From the NCBI GenBank assembly GCA_008802785.1, contig VUYT01000020.1, positions 62,001 through 126,000 on the forward strand: DNA of 64,000 nucleotides. The letters run 5' to 3'. The notes under the pieces were generated by a model. That model searched no databases. It worked only from the letters and a program-made list of their open reading frames with translations, and was not told the origin of the DNA. Positions 10,887 to 21,856 of the stretch are shown here, in pieces (the first letter of the stretch is position 1; each line of letters starts with the position of its first letter). Source of the stretch: Symmetrospora coprosmae. Lineage: Eukaryota > Basidiomycota > Cystobasidiomycetes > Symmetrosporaceae. The translations under genes and the position numbers were made by a program.

Positions 10887-13800
10887 CTATCGGTCGTGCG
10901 ACGATCCGACTCTCGTCCAGCTGGAAGGCGGCAGTTAAGAATAGTAAAGCACTGTCAGCCATTGACAGCGAGGCATCGCAACGAAACAGGACCGCACTCA
11001 CAAGGTCACCTCCTTGAGCCGCACAATCTCGTACCAGCAGCGCTGCTGCCAGTCCGCCTGCTTGACGCTCACCACGCCACCTTCGGCTCCACCAGAGCCG
11101 CTGGTCGCCAATTTGGGCAGCGCAGGCCTGGCCGGCAATCGCGGCGGGCCCATCGAGCCCGGCTGGGGCGTCGCCCCTGTCGCAGCACCAAACGACGACC
11201 GCGTCCGCGCGGGGAGCGCGGGGGGCTGGGCAGGAGGGGTTGAGAGCTGCTTGTTCGCTTCCGTCGCGGGTGTCGACGCAGACACGGTCACTGCCGCTGG
11301 GGTAGACGATCCCTCAGTCGAGGTCTGTCCCGATGATGTCGCCGTCGCTTCCGACGTGGCTGAAGCACCCTCCGCAGAGCCGCTCGGCACCATGGGCGAC
11401 GATGTCGTCGGAGCGGTGGGCGTCGCTGTGCCGCGGGCAGCACTGCGCTTCGGCCTTGCAGGCGGGAGGGTGAGCGAGAATCCCTTGCTAGTGTCCTCCG
11501 CGACACCGCTACCGTTGCCGTTCGTGTCGACCGAAGCTCGACGAGAGCCATCTGCGCTCTCGCCAGTCCGCCCAGCACTTGGCGTCTGGTCTCCATCCTG
11601 CGCTGAGCCAGAGGAACCCGCCTGCCCGCCAGACGCGTTGTCAGTGGACGACACGCTGGGCAGCGACTCGGCGCTGGCGTTCTTCTCCGCAAAATCGGTA
11701 GCTTTGATGTCGAGACCGAGGCCGGTTGGCTCCGTCTCTCCCTTCGGCCCTTCGCCACTACTGCCAGTCTCGCCAGCCTTGCTCATCGCGAGGCCAGGAG
11801 GCGGGGCAGCGGCAGCGGCAGCGGCAGCGGCAGGACCAGAAGTAGACTGTGACGCAGGATCGCCGAGCTCTTTGCTCGTGCCCAGGGCCGGTGTAGCGAG
11901 ACCCTTGACGAGTGCAGACGCCGACGCAGGGGGCTGCAAGTTGTTTGTGAGCTTGCGCACTTGCTGCGCGTACTCACCCGTCGAGCCCGAGCTGGAGGCA
12001 TGGAACTTTGGGCTGTCCTCCGAGAGGAGGCCCTTCTCGATGGTGCGGATGTACGTCCACAACTCGCACACCGCTCGCAAGCGTGGCAGACAGTAGGTCG
12101 GGCAGACGGCATACTTGGTGCTGCTGTCGACGGAGCGGAAGAGGTACACTTGGGCGTTCTGCCGCGCAGACGAATTGAGCATAAAAGTACCTTGGTGCGG
12201 GTCCTTGTCCTTGTCGTTCGAGGCAGGCGAAGCAGACGATTCCGTCGCGGGTACGCTAAGCGTGGACGACGTGCGACGCTCGGACATGGTCAAGCCCGAC
12301 GGCGCGGTCGAGCTGGCAGTGTTGGATCGGCTGAGGTTGGATGGGCGTCGCTCGAGGCCGGACCCGCTCATGCCTGCCGAGCTTCCTGGCCGGCTGGCCG
12401 GGTTGCCAGAGTACGGGGTGTAATGGCCTGCGCTCGCCTTGTCCTTCTCGCTGCTCCCGCCGCCAATGCTAAAGTTGAAGCCGCCCAGCTCCTTCGCAGG
12501 CGTCAGCGCGCCCTGCAGGGCGTCCGAGAGGGCAGAGATGGACCACGAGTCGCTCCCTCCGGAGCGGGCGTTCTTCTCCTGTTGTTCCTTGGTTGGCGTG
12601 GACGTCCCGCTGATGGCGTTGGGTATCCAGCCCGTGGCCAGGCGCGTGAGCTTCTTGCGCTGGTCCTCCTTTGGCTGCGTCGTCTGGTGGCTTGCAATGA
12701 ATTTTTGCAAGCTCACGCCGCACAGCGCGCACTGATCGCTGGGGAGCGAGACGTATGCGGGCTCAATGGCGAGGTTTCCATCGATGATGGCGTTCTGCAC
12801 CTGCCGCCGGCTGAAGAATGTGAGGCCCGGTGCCGAGTCGAGGCGAAGCGAGGGTTCCGAATCCTCGGACATGATGCGCTTGAGGAAGGGGAAGTCAGCG
12901 TATTGCGTGAGGGGTAGCGCGTTGTTGAGCGCCTCCTTCTGCTCGGCCGCGCTGAGGGTGTACGAGCCACTCTGCACACCGCTCCCGCTGTTGACGCCGT
13001 ACGCGTTGCCGTAGCTCGAGTACCCGTATGGATTCGGCGGAGCATCGAATACGAGCCGGGTTGTAATGTTCTTGCGCATGCGCATGAGCGACTTTGTGAA
13101 AACGACAAACTCGTAGAAGGGGACAATGTCAAACGAGAGGTACTGAATCGGGTGCGAGATTGTCGTCGGAGGAAGTTCGCGCGAGCGGAAGGTCGTCGAG
13201 CCAGGCGTTGTAGGCACAACGGATCCAGCTGGTAGAGGCGGTTGCAGCGAGCTGATGCCGCTCTCGATGCTTAAAGGAAATTGTCCGCCAATGGGGCTCT
13301 TGATGGTCCCTTGAGTGCTCTCGCTCCGCAGGCTGATGCCAGATGCGTTGCTGCTCTCGTCCGCCGCAGCCTGCTCTTGCGCCTCGCGTGCTGCCGCCTC
13401 TGCCTCTGCAGCAGCCTGCTCAAATTGCTCGAGGCGCTTCCTCATCTCTTCGCGTTCCTTTTCGAGCTCGTCGATCTTGCCGCCGAGGTTGCGCATCTGC
13501 TCGCTCTGCGACGTCATCATCCCCTCGGTGTCCTTGAGGTTCTGGTCGAGCTGCTCCATCTTGCGCTCGGCGCGCAGGCGCTCCATGCGCTCAATGGCGA
13601 CCATCTGATTGGCTTCCTGAAACAGCGAGGACGACAGCTCGGCCAGCTCGCGCTCGATGGTGGCTTTGTCGTTCTCTGCTTTGCCACGCTCGGCCGTCTC
13701 CTCGATGACCCGGTCCATCATGCGCGAGAGCTCTTGCTGGACGTGGTCCTGTCAGGTGTGCGAGCCAGGTTCAGCATTTCGCCCGTGGCAGGCTGAGAGC

Positions 13801-14464
13801 AACAGCGGCTCCGGCCCACCTTCTCGACGAGCAAACCACCTTCGTATCGTTCCTCCCAGGTCTTTCTTTCTGCCTCGAGCTTCTCCACTTTGGTCTGCAG
13901 CGCCTTTGCCTCCATTGCTCTGCCGTGGATGTCATCCTCGAGCCCTCCGACGCGGTTGTAGCTCTGGACGAGCTTCCCGTTGAGGGACGTGACCTGCGAT
14001 GTGAGCTCTGCAATCTGGTTCTTGAGGGCGCGGAGCTCCTCGTCGGGGACGAATGAGGCGTGGTGGGGCGGGGAGGAAGGGACGGAGGACGGGACCGACG
14101 AGGGCTGCGCGGGTGCCAGCCGGTCGGACGACGACATGAGCTCTTGCAGTGCTGCGTTCGAGGCAAACTGCTCTGCTGGAGGCGGCGTTGGTGCCGCTGC
14201 CCCGTCTGCTTCTGCGGCCTGGGCCGGTGCAGGATCGCCCGCGGTTGGGCCGTTGTCACCCGACGCTGTGCCAGGATTGAGTGCCAGCTGGCTGCTTGAT
14301 TCTCCTGTCGCTCCTCCAGCAACCCCTGCTGCTTCATTGGCGCCATTGTCCTTCTGCGCTGCTGGGCTGGCTGCATCATCGGACGGCGGCAGCGCAGCAG
14401 CAGCAGGAGCAGCAGCAGGAGCAGCAGCAGGAGCAGCACCAGCACCAGGCAGGTCGCCCGACAT
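10887..14464 (-). CDS. SEC2: Rab GEF Sec2-type protein
   Basis: Predicted exchange factor for the Sec4/Rab8 GTPase on secretory vesicles. Three exons (14464-13820, 13748-11002, 10920-10887) give about 1141 residues. An Ala/Pro-rich head is followed at about residues 140-320 by a long coiled coil (LKNQIAELTSQVTSLNG, then ATIERELAELSSSLFQEA and QMVAIERMERLRAE). The SSSLFQEANQMV stretch is the hallmark of the Sec2/Rabin GEF coil. The middle carries a conserved region around CALCGVSLQKF and VCELWTYIRTIEKGLL, and the tail is Pro/Ser/Thr-rich. The tiny last exon of 34 nt completes the family-like ending RLKEVTFWTRVG; without it the frame would stop two codons past the donor. Its upstream neighbour SEN34 is divergent. 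Confidence 0.92.
14391..14445 (-). repeat. Short tandem repeat coding Ala/Pro in SEC2
   Basis: A 12-nt unit (GCAGCAGCAGGA on the plus strand) is repeated about three to four times with little divergence. It codes an Ala-Ala-Ala-Pro repeat near the start of the Sec2-type protein. Confidence 0.7.
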
Positions 14465-14888
14465 GGCTGGGTGGGTCTACTCTATGGGAGTGGCTCTATT
14501 GCGCCCGCTGTGCTTCAGCAACCGACGTGGCCTTGTCGCAGTATTGTATTCGCTGTAGGAGAAGGAAAGCCGAGCAAGCGGGATTGAGCTGGGTGAGATG
14601 CTCGACGACGTCAGCCCGCCAGGCGACGCCACACAGCATTGATGCACAGAGGGGAGGGCACAATGCGCTGCAGCGTACACATATCAGTTCACAAGTGTAT
14701 CAATCGAATCTCCGCTGCTGCTCGCTTCGAAAGGATGCTGTGCCTGTCCCCACTCGGGGCTTTCCTGCTGTCGGTGCGCTGGCTCGTGACTTTCGACGAG
14801 GGCGACAGGGCGGGCAGGCAGGCAGCAAGGGCAGCAGCCGTCTCTTCCCGCCCTCTGGGAGCAGCACCAGCCTCTCTCCTCCTTTTCG
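14465..14888. promoter_or_regulatory. Divergent promoter region SEC2 / SEN34
   Basis: This 424-bp interval lies between two start codons that point away from each other, so it must contain both promoters. Open frames crossing it are not supported. No TATA box was recognised. Confidence 0.6.
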
Positions 14889-16302
14889 ATGGACGAACGC
14901 AACAATGCGCAAAGATGTGATGGCCTCTCGCCTTCCTCCCATGCTGCAGCTCCGCCCCTCGCTGCCCTGGATCCGCCCCAGCTCACCACCGCGTCGCCCG
15001 TGAACCTGCACGTCGTCGCTGGAAAGGCGTACGTCTGGGAGGTCGAGGGTGGGCGAGCGCGCTTCCCGGGGCTCTGCTATCGGTCGTCCTATTCCTCCGT
15101 AGCGAGCTGACTTGCTCGCTGTCCTGAACACATCCCTGCTCGCTGCTCGCTACCATGTCCGTCAATCTCGAAAAAAGACGTAAAGCGCCTCCGGATAGAC
15201 CACCACATATCTGGCGTCCTCTCTGGGACGCTGCCCCAGGTCGCACAGCAGAACGTCTTTCTCGGTCTCCCTCTGCAACTCCTGCCGGAAGAGGTCGCCG
15301 TCCTGCTGCACCACCGTGAGCCCGTGCACCTCTCCCCCCTTGGCCCATCCGCAACCAACCCCATTCTCCACATCTTGCTGAAAACGCCGCCGCCTTGCTT
15401 TCCCGCACGCCTGACTGACCCGAACAGACCTCGCCGTCCTCGTCGACGACGTATCTGCACACCGTGAGCACCCGGCGACGCCAGAGCAGGCACGCTCCTA
15501 TGCGCAGCACAGGCAGCGCGATGCCGAGCGCCAGCAGGCAATGACGGTCGAGCTCGAGCGCGAGAAGGAAAAGATGATGCGCGAGCGGTATGCAGGGCAG
15601 ATCGAGGCCAAGCGCAAGGAGAAGGCAGAAAAGAAGCGGAGGCAGTTGCTCGCGCGGGCCGAGGACCTGGGCGAGGGCCAACAAGAGGGCCTATTTGATG
15701 CGGAGCCGGAGCAACGCGTACAACGAGATCAGACCCCGGTTTCCACAAGCGATAATGTTGGCACCCCGCCAGCCAGCACCGGCCCTGCACCTCCCTGGAC
15801 AGTTTCTATAGCCGCAACCTCGACCGCCTTGCCATGGTACACTCCCACCAAGAGCATATGCAACTTGGAAGAGGCGCGCCAAAGCGGACTGTTCTCCTTC
15901 CCCGATCCAGAAGACGAGATGCAGATCGCCCGTTTCCACGTGTACCACGAGGTGTGGAAGCGCGGCTACTTTATGGGGAAAGGCTTGAAGTTTGGCGGAG
16001 ACTACCTCGTCTATCCAGGTGCGTCCCGTCTGCCACCGTCCCATTCTTCTTTGTTCGCGCGGACCCCTCATGATGAACTCGACCCTAATCCGACTGTGCC
16101 CATCGCAGGCGATCCGCTCCGCTTTCATTCGCACTTTACCCTCACCGTCCTCCCCACACCCGAGAGCAGGATACCCCCGCTGGATATAGTCTCATGGGGC
16201 CGACTTGCGACGGCCGTCAAGAAGAGCTGTCTGCTTGGGTGCTGGGATGCGCAGAAGCAGGAGGCGCGGTACATTAGCTTGGAGTGGGCCGGATTCGGAT
16301 GA
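14889..16302 (+). CDS. SEN34: tRNA-splicing endonuclease subunit Sen34
   Basis: Catalytic subunit of the heterotetrameric tRNA-splicing endonuclease that cuts the 3' splice site of intron-containing pre-tRNAs. Four exons (14889-15048, 15178-15315, 15428-16018, 16109-16302) give about 360 residues. The N-terminal domain reads HVVAGKAYVWEVED, then RIDHHISGVLSGTLPQ and NVFLGLPLQLLPEE. A Lys/Arg-rich coiled middle (EKMMRERYAGQIEAKRKEK) follows. The C-terminal nuclease fold carries KFGGDYLVYPGDPLRFHSHF and TAVKKS, so the Tyr, His and Lys of the catalytic triad are all present. The first intron ends at an unusual A-rich acceptor (aaaaaag), but only this join keeps the frame. It converges on the EI24 gene, with 198 bp between the stops. 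Confidence 0.93.
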
Positions 16303-16500
16303 GGTGCCGTTTCTCGCGGGCGTCCGGCAGTGGCAAGCAAGTCAGTCACATAAAGCATGGTGGTGGTTGCAATCTATTCCTTGCACTTGTCCTTTCCACA
16401 TCTTCAAGGGCCGTCTATGCCTGCATTGGGCAGGGATGTCCAGCGCAGCCGCTTGCCAGAGCCGTCTGATCGCATCACCAGACATGCGCGTCGCCCACGC

Positions 16501-18287
16501 CTAGTAACCATCGGCTCCTCCAGCTCCGCGCCGTCTACTGCTGACTCCACCTTCCATCCCTTCTCTGCGCGTGGCGACGCCGCCTGCGAGACCGACCCCG
16601 TAGTTCTCGCTCCTCTCCCTTCGCGGTGGCGGAGGCTTGCTTGCGCCAATGCCACTTGCTGCCGCGTTCCCGCTCGCGAGGTTGCCAAAGTACTCGTCGG
16701 CCTGCCGCGCAAAGCCGCTCGCCGTGTTGGCAAGGCTGCTCGCTGCCATTCCCGCCGCGTGGGTGTACGAGCTGCTCGAGGGCATCCCGAACCCGCTCGC
16801 GCCCGGGCCGGCTCCAGTGCGCGATGCGAACGCATCTCGCCGCTGTGCGTATGCCCCCGCTCCCGGTCCACTGCCGACTGCCATTCCCCCGGCATACGCT
16901 GCCGCGCCATACTGCACGCCTGCACCGGGCCCGCTGTACCCTTCTGCCGATTTTTTGGGGCCGGCACTCCTGCCGCCGCGCATAAACGAGCTGATGAACC
17001 CTGCAATGACGTCGTCGAGGAGGACGGCCGGGTGGAGGACCCAGCACCTGCGCGGCCACCAGGGCGGCGGGGTGACTTCTGGGTTGAGGTAGCGCGAGGC
17101 AAAGCGCGTAGTGCCCCGCTCGCTGTTCCCTTCCTGCCCGGGGAGGTCGTGCGATTTCGCCGGCTTGTCCGCGTCGTACGGGACCGGGTCGGCGTGCGCG
17201 GCGAGCAGGAGGCACAGCGGGAAGAGGAGGGACCAGATGGTCAGGTTGAGCGTGGCGGATGAGAAGATGGCGCTCGACAGGATCGTAGAGGGCAGGCCAA
17301 ACCCGATAAAGTAGGGCCAGCGCGCCTCGAGGAACTGGACGCGCGAGCGGAGCGAGAAGAGCGAGAAGGACGAGAGGAAGCGGTACTCGAAGCAGTAGTA
17401 GGATGAGACGAGCGAAAGGTAGAGGAAGGAAGCCGGGCGGCCGAGATATGGGATCCGGGAGAGAACGCCAGACGTAATGAGGTAGACGACGATGAGGGCC
17501 ATGCGAGAGATGAGGGAGGCTCTGCGAGGAAGAGCGTCAGTTTGTGCGGCTCTCCACAATGGATTGGAAACAGGGTGAGCGGTGGTGGCTTGCTCACTTT
17601 GGCCCGGAGCTTGTGCCACTACCGCCGCGCTTTCCCGACACCATGGGGACGTCTGCGCCCATGCCGCTGGCCGAGCCTGCTCTTGCAGCGACGTTGGTGA
17701 AGAACGAGCCGGAGAGGAGGAACGAGATTGCCATGAGGGGTCCCAGCCAGAATATCTGAGGGGAGGGGAGAAGCAGGCCGGCCGTGCAGTGTGGGTCAGG
17801 CATCCGGGGTCAGCCTCCGCCTGCGCGGCGCGCGTGTTCGTCGTCGTCGTCGCGCACACAAGTGCACACGGGCGTTCAAGCCGCAGAGCAGAGCATGGGC
17901 ACCCACCTGAAAGTAGAACCTCGCCTGCTCCTCGCTGATGCGCTGCCTGCCTGAACTCGTCGCTGCCGCCGCCGCCGACCCACGCGTCCATGTCGGGAGG
18001 AGCAGCCAGTCGACGCCCGTGACGCAGATGAGGATGAAGAGCTGGAGCAGTGTGCACTTTGTGACTGCTGCGCGTATGACGGGGTCGAGCTGGATGCTGT
18101 CGAGGGCTTTCTTGAACTGGAGCGCGTCCTGCAGGCCCGCCCACAGGAAGGACGCCTGGAGGCGGGCGGTGAGTGCGGGACTGAGGGGCTGCGAGAGGGA
18201 TGAGATGCTCGACTGGGATGCGCGGTGGGATGGCGTCCATTGTGGTTGGGACTGGGAATGCCCGTTGGCGCTGCTCGACAGCATCAT
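16501..18287 (-). CDS. EI24-family ER membrane protein
   Basis: Multi-spanning membrane protein resembling the EI24 (etoposide-induced 2.4) family, which in animals sits in the ER and is linked to autophagy. Three exons (18287-17907, 17755-17598, 17521-16501) sum to about 519 residues. Hydrophobic segments include LLQLFILICVTGVDWLLL, IFWLGPLMAISFLLSGSFF, MALIVVYLITSGVL and LTIWSLLFPLCLLLAA. Between them lie SFLYLSLVSSYYCFEYRF and ARWPYFIGFGLPSTI; the family is recognised from this YYCFEY...GFGLP region. The C-terminal 150 residues are Gly/Ala/Ser-rich and probably disordered. It is divergent from PAT1. Family assignment is by eye and moderately sure; no specific role in this organism can be read from the sequence. 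Confidence 0.8.
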
Positions 18288-18465
18288 GGCGGGATGCGGG
18301 ATGGTGGGGTTGGTGCACAGGCAGGCAAGGGAGGGGACGGTCTGCCAGTGCCCGTGGGTCTGTCTGCCCTTGCCCTCTGACGCAGTGAAGGGAACAGCAC
18401 ACAGCACATAGCACATCGCACATTGCGCATCGCACATCCCACATAGCACACAAACAGTCGACACC
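18288..18465. promoter_or_regulatory. Compact bidirectional promoter EI24 / PAT1 with CACAT-type repeats
   Basis: Only 178 bp separate the two divergent start codons. The PAT1-proximal part (18394-18452) is an imperfect tandem array of CACATAGCACATCGC-like units built from GCACA and CACAT. It probably lies in the PAT1 5' leader or core promoter. Confidence 0.65.
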
Positions 18466-19392
18466 ATGTCGTTCTTCGGGTTCGACACGTCGCTCCCTCC
18501 TCGCGCGGGAGGAGGGGGAGGCGGACATCCAGGGGAGACGATGGACGAGAAGCTGAGGAGGATGGCTGCTGCGGACGAGAACCTGTGGGTTGGGTTGCTG
18601 CACTCTGCTCTGCTTTGATGCGATGCACGTCCACTCTCCCGCTAAGCTGACTGGCATGTGCATGCTCACAGCGAGATCTACGACTTTGGCGACGACGACC
18701 TCGGAGAGGGACTGGCGGCCAGGCTGGACGAGTCGCTCGACGCCTTCAACGACGACACGTTCGCCATGGCCGATGGGGAAGTGGGCCGCGACTTTGACTT
18801 CAGCGGGACCAGCACGGCAATCTCTGGCAATGCACCTGCACCTGCTCAGCCGGCTCAGCCTGCTGCTGAGCAGGCCCAGTACGGCCGTCAGCAGCAGCAG
18901 CAGCAGCAGACATCGTCGAGGGGAGGACAGACACAGCCGCAGAGGGGCGTTCCTTCGCCTTTCAGCGTGTCATTCGATGCCGACCCTCTTCTCGGACCCG
19001 TGCGAAGAGGAGCTGGCAATGCTGCTCCTGCAGCCAGACCGCAGCCATCGCAGCCACAGCAGCAGCAGCAATACGCCCAGCAGCCCCAGCATCAGTCGTA
19101 CTCGCAATCGCAGCAGCAGCCGCAGCAGCAGCAGCAGCAGGCTAAGCCCAAGTTCAGAACGCTCGAGGAGATTGAGGCCGAGATCGCGCAGCAACAGCAG
19201 CAGCAGAGACGGAGCCCAGCTGCTCCGATGTCGGCACCGTCGCCTCAGCAGCAGCAGCCTGCCGGCCCGCGCCGGCTGACTGTCGAAGAGGTCGAGGCAG
19301 AGATGCTCCGCAAGGCGCAGGAGACCCGGGCTGGACTACAGCAGCAGCCGCAGGCACATGGTCAGGCTGGCATCCCGCCGCCAGGACTGCCT

Positions 19393-19431
<39 letters not shown>

Positions 19432-21541
19432 TCAGTTGGACCCGCCGGAGACATGCTCTCGCAGCTCTTCCCCGGACAGGATGCCTCTCCGCAAGCCCCG
19501 TCCGCCGGCCCTCCTGCGCCCGGGATCTCGCTCGCGGATCCCAATCTCACGGCGACGATCCAGTCGCGAATGCAGACGAACGAGGCGCAGGAAGCGCAGC
19601 GCCGCCGCCGGGCCGCCAAGATCCACGCCATGGCCAAGTTCAACAACCTGATGACGCAGGGCGACCGCGATTTCATCACGCGCATCCAGGTCTCGCAGCT
19701 GCTCAATTCGCTCGGCCCAAATGGCACGCACGACCCGTATGCCGACGACTTCTACTTCTCAGTCACGCAGAGCCTGAGGCAGAGCAGGCTGGCCGCCATG
19801 GAGAGGCAGATGCAGGAAATGATGGCCAACAAGGCGTCCGAGCCCGGGCAGCCCGGACCGGAGGGCGGCGCGCCATCCGCGCCCGGAAGTCAGCCGCAAG
19901 TATCATCGCAGGGAAATGCCAAGGCTTCAGCCAACAATAACAGCCGCAGGAACGGACGAGGACGGAACAACCAGCCCGAGCCGAGGATGACACGCCGCGA
20001 GAACGCAATGAACAGGATGGCCCAGCAGGTGCAGCGCCTGGTCGACGACGCCAGGAAGAAGCCTCGTGCCACCCAGCGTGGGTCGTCTCTGTAACGTATT
20101 CAGCGGGAGATGCCAGTTCGCTGACGCTCTCTGTGTTGCTTGACCAGTCTCCCTGGAAGGCGCATTGGGCAAGATTGCCATCCGGACGCGATCTGCCCCG
20201 CGCCCCCTTCTGCAGATGGAAGGCCGTTCCTCGAGCAACATCGGCGAAGACTCGACCGCAGCTGGGCTCGGCGCAGCCGCCACGTCGCTTTCCTCCTCGC
20301 TCAACCAGAGCTCTGCCTCGCGGGCGGCGCTAAACAAGCGCCAGGTGCTCATTGCGCTCGAGCGCGTCTACGACATTGTGCTGCAGCTCGAGCAGTCGCG
20401 CCGCGTGCAGCCGTCGCTTGCCGCACACGCCGCGGGCGAGACGCAGGCTTCTGAAGGGCACGGCAACCCGCCGGACTTCCCGCAGCATGCACGGATTGCG
20501 CTGCAGGAAAACGAGGCTCAGTACGCCGCGCTCGCGCGCGACATGTGGAAAGGCTTGAAAGTCATGGAGCCGCTTGACATTTCTTCGCCACACCCCTTCA
20601 TCTCGCTCCTCTCCGCCACAAAGGGCAAGAAGCTGCTCCCGCGCGCGCTGAGGCACACAGACCCGCAGCAGACGCTCACACTGCTCACGCTGCTCGTTGC
20701 CACATTCGACACGCTCGACGTTGTCCGAGACGCCCACGTCCTCGACATAAACCCGAGCGACCCGCTCTTCAATGCCACGGCTGCCAGCTACGCTCCTGGA
20801 CGACCATCGAGACTCGAGGTCGAGGCGTCAACCGAGACCTTCCTCAACGCGACAATCCCCCTCGTCATGGGTACCATCGGTCGAGCGCCGCTCAGAATTG
20901 TTACAGGCATGATGGGCCTACTCATTGAGCGCAACGACCTACTGAAGGTGGCCAAGACGAAGGTAGGTTTGCGTCGGCGACTGTGCTCTCACCCTCTTTT
21001 CAAGAAGCTGATGTCTTCTGCCGTCGTGCAATAGCCCGGACTTGCCTTCCTTACCATCTTCCTCACACGAGGGGAGGTGCTCAAGCAGACGACGACCGCC
21101 GCTCCCGACACGCCCGTGCCGGAGCAGAGCGAGATCGACCAGTGGTCGGGGACATTCAACCACCTCTTTGAGCGTCTGTCTGGGAGCCTGCCCCCGCTCT
21201 TCCCGTCGACCCGGAGCATTCCATTCGGGCCCGGTCTGTACGCCGCACACATCCCGTCCGCGTCGACCGAGGCGATCCTCGATGCCGAGGACGAGCCGGT
21301 GTGGCACTTCCTCGCCGCTCTCGCCGTATCCAGCGACATGCACCAGCAGCAGGCGCTCGTCACCGAGGTCAGGGACAAGGTGCTCGAGAACTGCATGAAG
21401 GCCAAGAATGCGGAGCGCGCCGCGCAGGCGCAGGGACAGAACCGCGCGGCTGCGGAGCTCATCGCGGCAAACAAGATCAGGAACGTCAACACTTTCTTGC
21501 ACGCCCTCGGTCTCGATGCCAGTCAGATTACGGTCGAGTAG
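18466..21541 (+). CDS. PAT1: Decapping activator Pat1
   Basis: P-body scaffold that links the Lsm1-7 ring, Dhh1 and the Dcp decapping enzyme during 5'-3' mRNA decay. Four exons (18466-18584, 18672-20077, 20148-20962, 21035-21541) give about 948 residues. The N-terminus MSFFGFDTSLPP, then EIYDFGDDDLGEGL and NDDTFA, is the conserved Pat1 start. A long Gln/Pro-rich segment with poly-Q runs holds repeated helices (RTLEEIEAEIAQQQ, RLTVEEVEAEML). The central part has ANLTATIQ-like and MTQGDRDFITRIQVSQL motifs, with Arg-rich stretches. The C-terminal domain starts at SLEGALGKIAIRT and contains KRQVLIALERVYDIVLQLE and GTIGRAPLRIVTGMMGLL. All parts match the family. The poly-Q runs are longer than expected and may vary in length between strains. 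Confidence 0.95.
18889..19431 (+). repeat. CAG microsatellites coding poly-Q in PAT1
   Basis: Pure or nearly pure CAG runs occur at about 18889-18909, 19052-19068, 19109-19140 and 19396-19431; the last has about 12 units. They code glutamine tracts in the low-complexity part of Pat1. Confidence 0.8.
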
Positions 21542-21856
21542 AGGGAGGTTCGCGACCGGTATTGCTTGCGTGCAAAATCCAGAGTCGAAACAAAAGAACC
21601 AGGGGCACGCATGCAAAGCGTGCCTCCGAACTCATAGGAGACGAGCAGAGCCGCAACGGGTGCAAAAATCCCAGGCTTAGATGAGTGTCGGTAGGTCACT
21701 CATCGAAAATGCCATTGTTCATGTAGATACAGATGCCCCTGTCTATAATGATGTGCGATTGTCCTTTCAAATTGTGAAACGTCGAAGGTGCAGCGGACTC
21801 TCTACTGCTACTCTGCAAATCTACTTAATTGCACATCCGCGACTCGGTCGGCAGCA
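21542..21856. other. Convergent intergenic region PAT1 / small secreted protein
   Basis: This 315-bp interval between two facing stop codons should contain both 3' UTRs. No gene or repeat is visible. Confidence 0.5.

Noticed and set aside
11014-12096. 360-codon plus-strand frame opposite SEC2
   Set aside because: Antisense to the low-complexity Ser/Pro/Thr-rich C-terminal half of SEC2 and of matching composition.
16404-17262. Plus-strand frames of 232-301 codons opposite the EI24-like gene
   Set aside because: They are shadows of the Gly/Ala/Ser-rich minus-strand coding exon.
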